Source of the DNA: Microbacteriaceae bacterium
Lineage (GTDB): Bacteria > Actinomycetota > Actinomycetes > Actinomycetales > Microbacteriaceae
DNA: 6,395 bases
Assembly: GCA_947452355.1 (NCBI GenBank)
Contig: CANGCU010000072.1
Coordinates: 1-6,395 of the forward strand
Direction: 5' to 3'
A program made the translations under genes and the position numbers. Position 1 is the first letter of the stretch. Each line of letters opens with the position of its first letter. The notes under the pieces are model-generated. The model had not been told where the DNA came from. It saw only the letters and a list, made by a program, of their open reading frames with translations, and did not search any database. This document shows positions 1 through 5,593 of the stretch, piece after piece.

Positions 1-808
1 GCTTCGGAGCGATCGTCTTGATCTCTTCGAAGGTGATGAGGACAATCGCGTCGGGGTTAGCAGCCGTGACCTCAGAGATCTGAGCGTCAAAGTTGGTGTC
101 ACCCGTGTTGTACGTCGGTTCTGCGACGACGGTTCCACCAGCTGCGGTGAACGCCTTCGTGACGAACCCTGCGAGACCACCGGTGAAGTTACCGTTGGCG
201 TCCTTGGCTCCGTCACCGTTACCGTATGAGTCGTTCAGAACGATCATGCCGAGGGTCTGGTTGCCGTCTGCAGCGATGAGGTTACCGAGAACTTCACCCT
301 GGAGGACGTCCGAAGGAGCGGTACGGAAGTACAGTCCCTTGTCGTCGTAGGTGGTCAGCGCAGCCGAGGTGTTTGCCGGCGAGAACTGGATGACTCCAGC
401 GCCAACAACCTGGTCGATGAACTGAAGTGAGGTTCCCGACGATGCAGCACCGATGATGGCCGAAACACCAGCGTCGAGAAGACGCGGAACTTCGGTCTCG
501 TATGCCTTGTTGTCGGTGTCTCCCGAGTCACCCCAAGTTGCCTCAACGGTGATGCCCTTGGCAGCGTCGTTGATGTCCTTGACCGCGAGTGCTACACCAG
601 CTTCTTCGGGGGGGCCGAGGAATGCCAGGTTACCCGTTTCGGGCAGAGCAGTACCGATCTTCAGGGTCAGGTCGCCGACGGGGCCGCCGTTGCCACCGGT
701 GCCTGCTGCACAGCCACTCAGCACGAGTGCTGAGGTACCGAGCATAGCGAGACCACCGAGAAGCGATGCGACCTTACGGGAGGCCGAAGCCTTCGCAAAT
801 GCGCCCAT
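1..808 (-). CDS. Liv-type ABC transporter substrate-binding lipoprotein, partial (C-terminus off the left edge)
   Basis: Probably the extracytoplasmic solute receptor of a branched-chain amino-acid-type (HAAT/Liv, Peripla_BP_6 family) ABC importer, anchored outside the membrane as a lipoprotein. About 269 codons are visible; family members usually have 380-430 residues, so roughly a third is missing. The ATG start at 808-806 follows an AAGGAG ribosome site (818-813) after four bases. Residues 1-33 form a lipoprotein signal: basic residues R11-K12, a hydrophobic stretch, and lipobox L30-S31-G32-C33, then a Gly-rich linker. The mature domain begins near residue 47 (LTLKIG), with the family features LAVKDIN (about 74-80), SSGTS (123-127, where the ligand carboxylate is usually held) and NDSYGNG (192-198). 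Permease and ATPase genes would be expected downstream, beyond the left edge. The substrate cannot be read from the sequence; amides, urea or other amino acids remain possible. The family is secure, the ligand is not. Confidence 0.9.
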   Translation of the reverse strand, partial: MGAFAKASASRKVASLLGGLAMLGTSALVLSGCAAGTGGNGGPVGDLTLKIGTALPETGNLAFLGPPEEAGVALAVKDINDAAKGITVEATWGDSGDTDNKAYETEVPRLLDAGVSAIIGAASSGTSLQFIDQVVGAGVIQFSPANTSAALTTYDDKGLYFRTAPSDVLQGEVLGNLIAADGNQTLGMIVLNDSYGNGDGAKDANGNFTGGLAGFVTKAFTAAGGTVVAEPTYNTGDTNFDAQISEVTAANPDAIVLITFEEIKTIAPK

Positions 809-903
809 GTTTCTCCTTGATTATTAAATGGAATAGCGAATCGGTCGATTCACCACGTACGCTCAACGCTATCGACTCAGCCACATTTATGCCAAAAAGT
901 ACG

Positions 904-919
904 GTTACAAGCGTGTAAC
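904..919. promoter_or_regulatory. Inverted repeat upstream of the Liv-type receptor gene; possible GlnR-like operator or weak rarD terminator
   Basis: The site reads GTTACA-AGCG-TGTAAC, a perfect 6-bp inverted repeat with a 4-base centre. It can also be written GTTAC-N6-GTAAC, resembling the actinobacterial GlnR half-site layout (gTnAC-N6-GaAAc), and a GAAAA sits six bases further on (926-930). A second, overlapping inverted repeat (AAGCG-TGTAA-CGCTT, 909-923) shares its bases. On the minus strand a run of five T follows five bases after the repeat, so the same sequence could act as a weak intrinsic terminator for rarD, which ends at 955. A CATAAA hexamer (891-886, minus) lies just downstream and could be a -10 element for the receptor gene, without a clear -35. 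The repeat is plainly there; its role is inference. Confidence 0.45.
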
Positions 920-954
920 GCTTTAGAAAACTGGAACGTTTGAAGGTTTGTGAG

Positions 955-1866
955 TTATGCCGTCGAAATTGTCGAGCGGCGAGCGTTTCGACGCGCCACA
1001 TCGACCATCAACACCGCCAATCCGACCCAGACGATGGCGAATCCCAGCAACCTGATCGGTGGCATTGGCTCGTGCATGACGAATACGCCCATGATGAACT
1101 GGAGAGTCGGAGCGACGTATTGCATGAAACCCATCCATGACAACGGAACCTTGGACGAGGCGAATCCGAACAACAAGAGCGGAATCGCGGTGACCGGACC
1201 GAGCCCGATAAGCAATACCGTGCTGAGAATGTCATGCGCACCGAAATTGAGGGTTCCTGCTGCCCCCTCCATCGAGACCAGGACGACGGCGACGGGCACG
1301 AGCCAAACGGTTTCGAACGTGAGGCTTTGCGTCGCGTTCAACATTCCACCGATGCGATTCTTGACGAGTCCGTAGATTCCGAACGAGCCGGCGAGAATGA
1401 ACGCGAGCCACGGCACTTGTCCATATCCGATGATCAAAATCGTGACGGCGATCGCGGCCAGAATCATCGAGACCCACTGGAGGGGGCGAAGTTTTTCGCC
1501 CAACACCAACACCCCGAGAAGTATCGTGACGAGCGGGTTGATGAAATAGCCGAGTGAACCCTCGACGATACGACCGGTCAGGTTCGCAATGATGTAAAAC
1601 TGCCAGTTGAAGTAAATCAGGATGCCCGCGGCAATCGTGTACAACACAATCTTTCGATCCCGCAATAGAAGGAGGGTTGCACGCAATTGCTTCGTGATCG
1701 CGAGGATTCCAATACAGAACACGAGCGACCACAGAATTCGCCATGAGACGATCTCCCAGGGGCCGGTGTTGCCCAGGATCACGAAATAGAGTGGGAGAAA
1801 ACCCCACAGGAAATACGAACCAAGTCCGGCGACGACGCCCGAGGTTCTGTTGGGGGTGTTGCTCAC
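955..1866 (-). CDS. rarD: RarD family EamA/DMT transporter
   Basis: Inner-membrane permease of the drug/metabolite transporter superfamily, RarD subfamily (the E. coli member is described as chloramphenicol-sensitive protein RarD). Its natural substrate is not established. The 303 residues match the usual length of about 295 and show roughly ten hydrophobic helices, the expected two EamA repeats. Recognisable stretches are SYFLWGFLPLYF (17-28), ILWSLVF (44-50), SLGYFINPLVTILLG (104-118), SFGIYGLVKN (161-170) and PLLLFGFASSKVPLSWMGF (229-247), followed by QYVAPTLQF (249-257). The C-terminus ends in a basic tail (RRNARR, 292-297), fitting a cytoplasmic end. The GTG start at 1866-1864 places the first helix near residue 11, as in homologues. 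The only GGAG-like site is 12 bases away, so initiation may be leaderless. It follows groES on the same strand, separated by a strong hairpin, so it is probably transcribed separately. Confidence 0.93.
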   Translation of the reverse strand: MSNTPNRTSGVVAGLGSYFLWGFLPLYFVILGNTGPWEIVSWRILWSLVFCIGILAITKQLRATLLLLRDRKIVLYTIAAGILIYFNWQFYIIANLTGRIVEGSLGYFINPLVTILLGVLVLGEKLRPLQWVSMILAAIAVTILIIGYGQVPWLAFILAGSFGIYGLVKNRIGGMLNATQSLTFETVWLVPVAVVLVSMEGAAGTLNFGAHDILSTVLLIGLGPVTAIPLLLFGFASSKVPLSWMGFMQYVAPTLQFIMGVFVMHEPMPPIRLLGFAIVWVGLAVLMVDVARRNARRSTISTA

Positions 1867-1878
1867 CGTTTCACACTA
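1867..1878 (-). promoter_or_regulatory. Possible leaderless -10 element for rarD
   Basis: Reading the minus strand, TAGTGT (1878-1873) is followed by six bases (GAAACG) and then the GTG start of rarD. The pattern TANNNT six or seven bases before a start codon is the common arrangement of actinobacterial leaderless promoters. No convincing -35 hexamer lies 16-18 bases further upstream, because that stretch falls in the tail of the groES terminator hairpin. This is a weak-motif call resting mainly on position. Confidence 0.3.
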
Positions 1879-1883
1879 CTCCG

Positions 1884-1919
1884 CAAAGCGAAAGGCCCTC
1901 GCTCGGTGAGCGAAGGCCT
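1884..1919 (-). terminator. Rho-independent-type terminator of groES
   Basis: A long hairpin lies 14 bases after the groES stop. The arms 1893-1904 and 1908-1919 pair over 12 positions with one internal mismatch (C1898/A1914) and a three-base loop (1905-1907). On the minus strand the stem is followed by the broken T-rich tail TTTCGCTTT. The stem is GC-rich and the U-tract imperfect, as is common in high-GC Actinobacteria. It stands between groES and rarD and so argues that groES is a single-gene transcription unit. Confidence 0.8.
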
Positions 1920-1933
1920 CTCGAGAGAGTGAA

Positions 1934-2230
1934 TTAGCGCTGAACAATCGCGAGAACGTCACGAGCCGACAGCACGAGGTATTCCACCCCGCCGTACTTC
2001 ACTTCGGTTCCGCCGTACTTGGAGTACAGGACGACGTCACCGACGGCGACATCGAGGGGAACACGGTTTCCGTTGTCGTCAATGCGGCCGGGGCCAACTG
2101 AGACAACTTCGCCCTCTTGGGGCTTTTCTTTGGCCGAATCGGGAATGACGATTCCCGAGGCCGTGACCTGCTCAGCAGCAAGCTGCTGAATGACAATGCG
2201 ATCTTCGAGCGGTTTGATTGCGACCGACAC
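1934..2230 (-). CDS. groES: Co-chaperonin GroES (Hsp10)
   Basis: Cytoplasmic 10-kDa co-chaperonin that forms the heptameric lid of the GroEL folding chamber. The 98 residues are the normal length. After [14 protein letters not shown] (1-14) comes the mobile loop, about residues 16-33, with the GroEL-contacting hydrophobic GIVI (26-29). The core then has GEVVSVGPG (40-48), a roof hairpin around DDNGNRV (51-57), [12 protein letters not shown] (63-74) and the C-terminal [13 protein letters not shown] (84-96). The GTG at 2230 was chosen because it gives the canonical N-terminus and has a GAGG ribosome site six bases upstream; an in-frame upstream ATG at 2266 would add 12 residues with no family counterpart. 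A CIRCE operator sits upstream and a strong terminator downstream. In Mycobacterium groEL1 follows groES, but here no groEL is adjacent and rarD follows instead. Confidence 0.97.
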   Translation of the reverse strand: MSVAIKPLEDRIVIQQLAAEQVTASGIVIPDSAKEKPQEGEVVSVGPGRIDDNGNRVPLDVAVGDVVLYSKYGGTEVKYGGVEYLVLSARDVLAIVQR

Positions 2231-2236
2231 GGTTGA

Positions 2237-2246
2237 CCTCTTCCTT
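2237..2246 (-). promoter_or_regulatory. Ribosome binding site of groES (decides the GTG start)
   Basis: Minus-strand AAGGAAGAGG ends six bases before the GTG at 2230. It contains two Shine-Dalgarno-like cores, AAGGA and GAGG; only GAGG has optimal spacing. Its position supports initiation at the GTG rather than at the in-frame ATG at 2266, which lies upstream of it. Confidence 0.7.
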
Positions 2247-2261
2247 TGTGGACGATGTGAG

Positions 2262-2277
2262 CGCACGGTAGCGTGCG
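2262..2277 (-). other. GC-rich stem-loop in the groES 5' leader
   Basis: The bases 2262-2267 and 2272-2277 form a perfect 6-bp stem (CGCACG paired with CGTGCG) with a four-base loop. It lies between the likely groES promoter and its ribosome site. If transcription starts about seven bases after the TAAACT hexamer (2289-2284, minus), the hairpin sits at the very 5' end of the mRNA, a position that often stabilises transcripts. It does not reach the ribosome site, so a simple thermosensor by occlusion is not supported. Confidence 0.45.
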
Positions 2278-2283
2278 TTCTCT

Positions 2284-2325
2284 AGTTTACCGCGCGAATT
2301 AGCACTCTCCAAACGCGAGTGCCAA
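2284..2325 (-). promoter_or_regulatory. Candidate groES promoter overlapping the CIRCE operator
   Basis: Two overlapping sigma-70-type readings exist on the minus strand. One has -35 TTGGAG (2312-2307), a 17-base spacer and -10 TAAACT (2289-2284). The other has -35 TTGGCA (2325-2320), a 16-base spacer and -10 GCTAAT (2303-2298), using the operator arms themselves as promoter elements. Both put the operator across the polymerase site, which fits repression by HrcA. Choosing between them needs a mapped transcription start. Confidence 0.5.
2299..2325. promoter_or_regulatory. CIRCE operator (HrcA binding site)
   Basis: The sequence reads TTAGCACTC-N9-GAGTGCCAA, identical to the CIRCE consensus TTAGCACTC-N9-GAGTGCTAA except for one base in the right arm (C2323 where T is expected). 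CIRCE is bound by the heat-shock repressor HrcA, whose activity depends on GroEL, giving feedback control of chaperonin genes. Its position about 70 bases before groES is typical. It also lies only 25 bases before the divergent methyltransferase start, so it may affect both genes. hrcA itself is not in the window. Confidence 0.93.
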
Positions 2326-2350
2326 TCTGTGGAACTGCGAGAATGGGACG

Positions 2351-3526
2351 ATGGACCGAGCCGACGCCGAACTTCTCCTCACGAGCGAGGCGCTGGCACT
2401 CCTCGACAGCCTCCCGCCCTTCCGCTCAAGCGATAACGTCGTGCAATCGGTCGCCGCGCTTCGCGACCGGGGGGTGTCCCCCGAAATGACCAGGGTTGTC
2501 CTTCGTCAGCGGCGCTTGCGCTCAACGGCTGTCGGGAAGTTCGGCGAATTCGCCGCTCGGATGTTCTTCACGGACGAAGGGCTCCAGCAGGCGACTCGAC
2601 TTGACGTTGCCGCTCACCACGCCGCACGGTTTCGAGCACTCGGCGACGTGACCGTCGGAGACCTTGGTTGCGGAATCGGTGGCGACGCGCTCGCACTTGC
2701 CGGGCTCGGAATTCGTGTTGTCGCCGTCGACAGTGACGAAGCAACCGCCAGCATTGCTACCTACAACCTCGCGCCGTTTGACAACGCGTCCGTTGAATGG
2801 GGTAATGCCGAAAAAATTGACCTGGCCCGATTCGGCGCACTGTGGTTCGATCCCGCTCGTCGCGCGGGTGACAGGAAGCTGTCGAACCCATCCGATTGGT
2901 CCCCGTCACTGGAGTGGGTATTCGACGTAGCGATGCGAATTCCCAGCGGGATCAAACTGTCGCCTGCGATTGCTCACGAGTTGTTACCCGGCAGCGTTGA
3001 GGCTCAATGGGTCGACGATTCAGGCGATACCGTCGAATGCGTCGTGTGGACGGGGAAATTGGCTCGACCCGGTGTTGCGCGAAGTGCGCTCATCCTTGGC
3101 GAGGAGCCAGCGGAACTCACGGCGAGTGAGCCTGATGCGGATGTCACCGTCGGCGAGATTGGCAAGTACATCTACGACCCGAGCGGAGCCGTCATTCGCG
3201 CTCAACTGTTGGGTGCTTTGGCAACCCGTTTGGACGCACGCACGATTGCGTCGTCGATTGCCTATCTCTCGAGTGATACGTTGACCAAGTCGCCGTTCGC
3301 ACAGGCGTTCCGAGTGGTCGACGTGTTGCCGCTCGATACTCGAACCGTCACGGCCTATTGTCGCGACGCGGGCATCGGAACTCTCGAGATCAAGAAGCGA
3401 GGCGTAGACATCGATCCAGCCGCCTATCGAACCAAACTGAAGTTGAAGGGCAAGGGTTCCGCAACACTCATTGTCACGCGGGCAGGCGCCGGCCGTGTCG
3501 CAATCGTCGCGGAGCGGATTCGCTAG
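2351..3526 (+). CDS. Class I SAM-dependent methyltransferase with C-terminal THUMP-like domain
   Basis: A 391-residue cytoplasmic protein, probably a nucleic-acid or RNA methyltransferase, of a family common in Actinobacteria but without an assigned substrate that I know of. After a helical N-terminal region (1-95) comes a Rossmann methyltransferase domain: motif [13 protein letters not shown] (103-114), an acidic residue after beta-2 in VAVDSDE (D127) expected to hold the SAM ribose, and WFDPARR (165-171) where other RNA or DNA methyltransferases have (D/N)PP(Y/F). [12 protein letters not shown] (202-213) follows. The C-terminal part has [12 protein letters not shown] (273-284) and [16 protein letters not shown] (345-360), typical of the THUMP-like domain. 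The ATG at 2351 has only a weak GGGA-type ribosome site. The gene diverges from groES across the CIRCE element and its stop overlaps that of tsaD. A tRNA target is suggested only by the neighbourhood and the THUMP-like fold. Confidence 0.9.
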   Translation: MDRADAELLLTSEALALLDSLPPFRSSDNVVQSVAALRDRGVSPEMTRVVLRQRRLRSTAVGKFGEFAARMFFTDEGLQQATRLDVAAHHAARFRALGDVTVGDLGCGIGGDALALAGLGIRVVAVDSDEATASIATYNLAPFDNASVEWGNAEKIDLARFGALWFDPARRAGDRKLSNPSDWSPSLEWVFDVAMRIPSGIKLSPAIAHELLPGSVEAQWVDDSGDTVECVVWTGKLARPGVARSALILGEEPAELTASEPDADVTVGEIGKYIYDPSGAVIRAQLLGALATRLDARTIASSIAYLSSDTLTKSPFAQAFRVVDVLPLDTRTVTAYCRDAGIGTLEIKKRGVDIDPAAYRTKLKLKGKGSATLIVTRAGAGRVAIVAERIR

Positions 3527-4560
3527 ACCCGAACGGTGTCGACGGGCAATGTCGAGTCCACGGGGAAGTCAAGGCTGGATGGCGCAACGCCCCGAGCAAC
3601 GAGGTGCGCGCCGAGCGCGGCAATCATCGCGCCGTTGTCCGTGCACAGGGCGAGCGGTGGCACACGAAGTTCGATCCCGTTCTCGGCGCAACGCTCGGCG
3701 GCTAGCGCGCGAATTCGAGCATTGGCGGCGACACCCCCGCCCAACAAGAGCCGGGTGACCCCGTGTTCGCGGCAGGCATCGACCGCTTTACGTGTGAGGA
3801 CATCGGCGACGGATTCGCGGAAGCTCGCAGCGACATCAGGAATCGACACCGCGTCTGCCGTCTCGACATAGCGCGCGACCGCGGTCTTGAGACCCGAAAA
3901 TGAAAAGTCGTAACGATGGTTGACGAGGTCTTTGGGAAGAGTCAGTCCACGGGGGAAACGGATTGCGTTGGGGTCGCCGTCAATCGCAACCCGATCGATG
4001 TGGGGACCACCCGGATACGGAAGCTTCAGAAGTCGTGCGACCTTGTCGAACGCCTCGCCCGCCGCATCGTCAATTGTCTCGCCGAGCAGTACAACATCCG
4101 TGACGAGGTCACGAACGAGCAACAGTGAGGTATGCCCGCCACTCACGAGGAGTGCGACGGTCGGCAACTCAATTTCGCCGCCGTCCTCGCGCAAGACGTC
4201 GGCTCCGACGTGTCCGACCAGGTGATTGACTCCGTAGAGGGGTTTTCCGAGCGAAACGGCCAACGCCTTTGCTGCACCAACGCCAACCATGAGCGCTCCA
4301 GCCAGACCGGGGCCGGCCGCAACCGCAATCGCATCAAGGTCGTCAATTCGAATGTTCGCCTCCGTGACCGCGGCGCTCAGAGTCCCGCGCAACGCTTCGA
4401 GATGCGCGCGCGCCGCGATTTCGGGAACGACTCCACCGAAAACAGCATGCTGATCCATGCTGGACGCGATGACATTGGCCAGCAGGGTTGTCCCACGGAC
4501 AATCCCGACGCCCGTCTCATCACAACTGGATTCGATTCCCAAAACGAGAGGCTCGTTCAC
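3523..4560 (-). CDS. tsaD: tRNA N6-adenosine threonylcarbamoyltransferase TsaD
   Basis: Catalyses transfer of the threonylcarbamoyl group from threonylcarbamoyl-AMP to A37 of ANN-reading tRNAs, working in the cytoplasm with TsaB and TsaE. The 345 residues fit the family, and the ASKHA-fold motifs are all present: GIESSCDET (8-16), metal ligands H113 and H117 in [14 protein letters not shown] (138-145), [12 protein letters not shown] (167-178) with YPGGPH (182-187), [10 protein letters not shown] (219-228), GGGVAAN (274-280) and CTDNGAMIA (306-314) with metal ligand D308. The start chosen is GTG 4560-4558: it overlaps the rimI stop as GTGA, has GGGAGG seven bases upstream and gives the usual N-terminus. 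An in-frame GTG at 4575 would add five residues but has no ribosome site. The stop shares CTAG with the convergent methyltransferase. Last gene of the alr-tsaEB-rimI-tsaD operon. Confidence 0.97.
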   Translation of the reverse strand: MNEPLVLGIESSCDETGVGIVRGTTLLANVIASSMDQHAVFGGVVPEIAARAHLEALRGTLSAAVTEANIRIDDLDAIAVAAGPGLAGALMVGVGAAKALAVSLGKPLYGVNHLVGHVGADVLREDGGEIELPTVALLVSGGHTSLLLVRDLVTDVVLLGETIDDAAGEAFDKVARLLKLPYPGGPHIDRVAIDGDPNAIRFPRGLTLPKDLVNHRYDFSFSGLKTAVARYVETADAVSIPDVAASFRESVADVLTRKAVDACREHGVTRLLLGGGVAANARIRALAAERCAENGIELRVPPLALCTDNGAMIAALGAHLVARGVAPSSLDFPVDSTLPVDTVRV

Positions 4561-5006
4561 GCGGGGACCTCCCACCGCATGACGAACGCGTCGACGCCCG
4601 CTGGTTGGTAATACTTCGGGCGCGTCGCGATGACCTCGAATCCCCGCGATGAATACAGCGCTTGCGCCGGCTCATTGTCGGCGCGAACCTCGAGCATAAT
4701 TGCGGCCGCACCGTGCGACGTGCTCCAAGCGACGAGGTCGTCAAATAGTGCGGACCCGAGTCCGCGGCCACGATGTGACTCACGCACCGCAATGTTGTGA
4801 ATGTCGGCCACGTCATTTCCGGGGAGATGATGCCCAATGGCGTATCCGACGACGAGCCCATCGGCTTCCATCACGACAAACCGCGCAAACTGGCTCCGCA
4901 GATCATCCTCGAGTTTGTCGCGCGGCCACGCATCGTCCGGGAAAATTTCACGCTCGAGCGACTCAATCGCGTCGAGGTCTGCTGGTTTTGCAATTCGAAT
5001 CGTCAT
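4557..5006 (-). CDS. rimI: GNAT N-acetyltransferase, RimI-like
   Basis: Cytoplasmic GNAT-family enzyme. RimI of E. coli acetylates the N-terminal alanine of ribosomal protein S18; actinobacterial homologues encoded with tsaD may have broader targets, so the substrate is inferred. The 149 residues are normal length. Visible are the N-terminal [13 protein letters not shown] (2-14), the central [19 protein letters not shown] (69-87) with acetyl-CoA pyrophosphate loop RGRGLG (79-84), and the RimI signature [19 protein letters not shown] (105-123) including E106 and the likely general-acid Y118, then RPKYYQ (129-134). The ATG start at 5006 overlaps the tsaB stop as ATGA and the gene ends overlapping the tsaD start as GTGA. 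Only a weak ribosome site (GGGTGAG) precedes it, fitting translational coupling to tsaB. Confidence 0.92.
   Translation of the reverse strand: MTIRIAKPADLDAIESLEREIFPDDAWPRDKLEDDLRSQFARFVVMEADGLVVGYAIGHHLPGNDVADIHNIAVRESHRGRGLGSALFDDLVAWSTSHGAAAIMLEVRADNEPAQALYSSRGFEVIATRPKYYQPAGVDAFVMRWEVPA
4568..4573 (-). promoter_or_regulatory. Strong ribosome binding site of tsaD inside rimI
   Basis: Minus-strand GGGAGG, within the last codons of rimI, is seven bases from the GTG at 4560. It is the only strong Shine-Dalgarno match at the four junctions of this operon and it decides the tsaD start. The alternative GTG at 4575 is upstream of it, nearly abutting it. Confidence 0.7.
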
Positions 5007-5593
5007 CCGCTCACCCGCTTCGGTCCGTTACTGGGAGTCGCGTCCGGTGCGCGCAAATACAACGGTGCAACGCTGGACAGATCGTCTCCACGGTCGATTC
5101 GCTGCTGTGCAGCCGCCGCGAGCATCGCCGCCGAGATCGTTCCCGCACGAACCTCCGGGAATTCTGTGAGGTCGACGTCCGACGCCAGCGTTGCCTCGGT
5201 CGTGAGGCCGGGGCCGGCAACAACGACTCCGTTTCGATAGGACGTCCACGCGAGTTCGCGCCGCCGCACATCGGTGACAACCGTGCATGCGTCCACACCG
5301 ACGGCGACGGCGTCATGGCTGGAAATTCCGAGGACGGGAATGCCCTGGCCAAACGCAAAGGCGACACCTGCGGCAATTCCGACGCGCAATCCGGTGAACG
5401 GGCCGGGGCCAATGCCGACGACGACGGTCGTCACATCGGCCGGGGTCAGCCCGGAATCCGTGATGACGCGGTCAATGAATTCGCCAATGTGCTCGGCGTG
5501 ACTGCGGGTGTCCAGCGTGGCGGATTCGGTGACGATGTCACCACCGACGACCGCAACGCTGGTGCCTAACGAGGTGTCAATCGCGAGGATCAC
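5003..5593 (-). CDS. tsaB: t6A biosynthesis protein TsaB
   Basis: Scaffold partner of TsaD and TsaE in tRNA t6A37 synthesis (formerly YeaZ); it is an ASKHA-fold paralogue of TsaD without the catalytic metal site. At 196 residues it is somewhat shorter than E. coli TsaB (about 231), within the range for the family. Motifs seen: ILAIDTS (2-8), the hallmark GIGPGPFTGLRVGIA (60-74), DVRRRELAW (108-116) and the C-terminal PLYLRAPDA (177-185). The start is GTG 5593-5591, overlapping the tsaE stop as GTGA; there is no good ribosome site, so initiation probably depends on ribosomes finishing tsaE. The stop overlaps the rimI start as ATGA. The C-terminal part (about 125-170) is the least conserved and is thought to be where TsaB sequences vary most. 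Confidence 0.95.
   Translation of the reverse strand: MILAIDTSLGTSVAVVGGDIVTESATLDTRSHAEHIGEFIDRVITDSGLTPADVTTVVVGIGPGPFTGLRVGIAAGVAFAFGQGIPVLGISSHDAVAVGVDACTVVTDVRRRELAWTSYRNGVVVAGPGLTTEATLASDVDLTEFPEVRAGTISAAMLAAAAQQRIDRGDDLSSVAPLYLRAPDATPSNGPKRVSG

Noticed and set aside
601..620. A possible frameshift at the G-rich run in the receptor gene.
   Set aside because: The reading frame keeps family-like sequence on both sides (LPETGN before, EEAGVALAVKDIN after), so nothing indicates a shift.
453..827. A 124-codon plus-strand open frame opposite the transporter receptor gene.
   Set aside because: The opposite strand encodes a lipoprotein signal and family motifs in order. The plus-strand frame has no ribosome site or recognisable domain.
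1232..1807. A 191-codon minus-strand frame within rarD, and a 107-codon plus-strand frame at 1234-1557.
   Set aside because: Both overlap the full-length rarD frame, which has the expected ten hydrophobic segments. The alternatives are rich in Arg, His and Asp and lack family features.
1981..2031. A short repeated motif in groES encoding KYGG twice ([11 protein letters not shown]).
   Set aside because: This duplication is part of the conserved GroES fold in Actinobacteria and needs no special explanation.
2231..2266. An in-frame upstream ATG at 2266 extending groES by 12 residues.
   Set aside because: The extension runs through the ribosome site and leader hairpin and gives an atypical N-terminus. 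GTG 2230 gives the normal 98-residue protein with good spacing to GAGG.
4561..4575. GTG at 4575 as the tsaD start.
   Set aside because: It lies just upstream of the GGGAGG ribosome site, which is correctly spaced for GTG 4560. The latter also makes the GTGA overlap seen in the pattern of this operon.
4700..5569. A 289-codon plus-strand open frame antisense to rimI and tsaB.
   Set aside because: Its translation is Arg- and Gly-rich with no recognisable domain, while the opposite strand carries two complete conserved genes joined by canonical overlaps. GC-rich coding DNA commonly leaves such antisense frames open.
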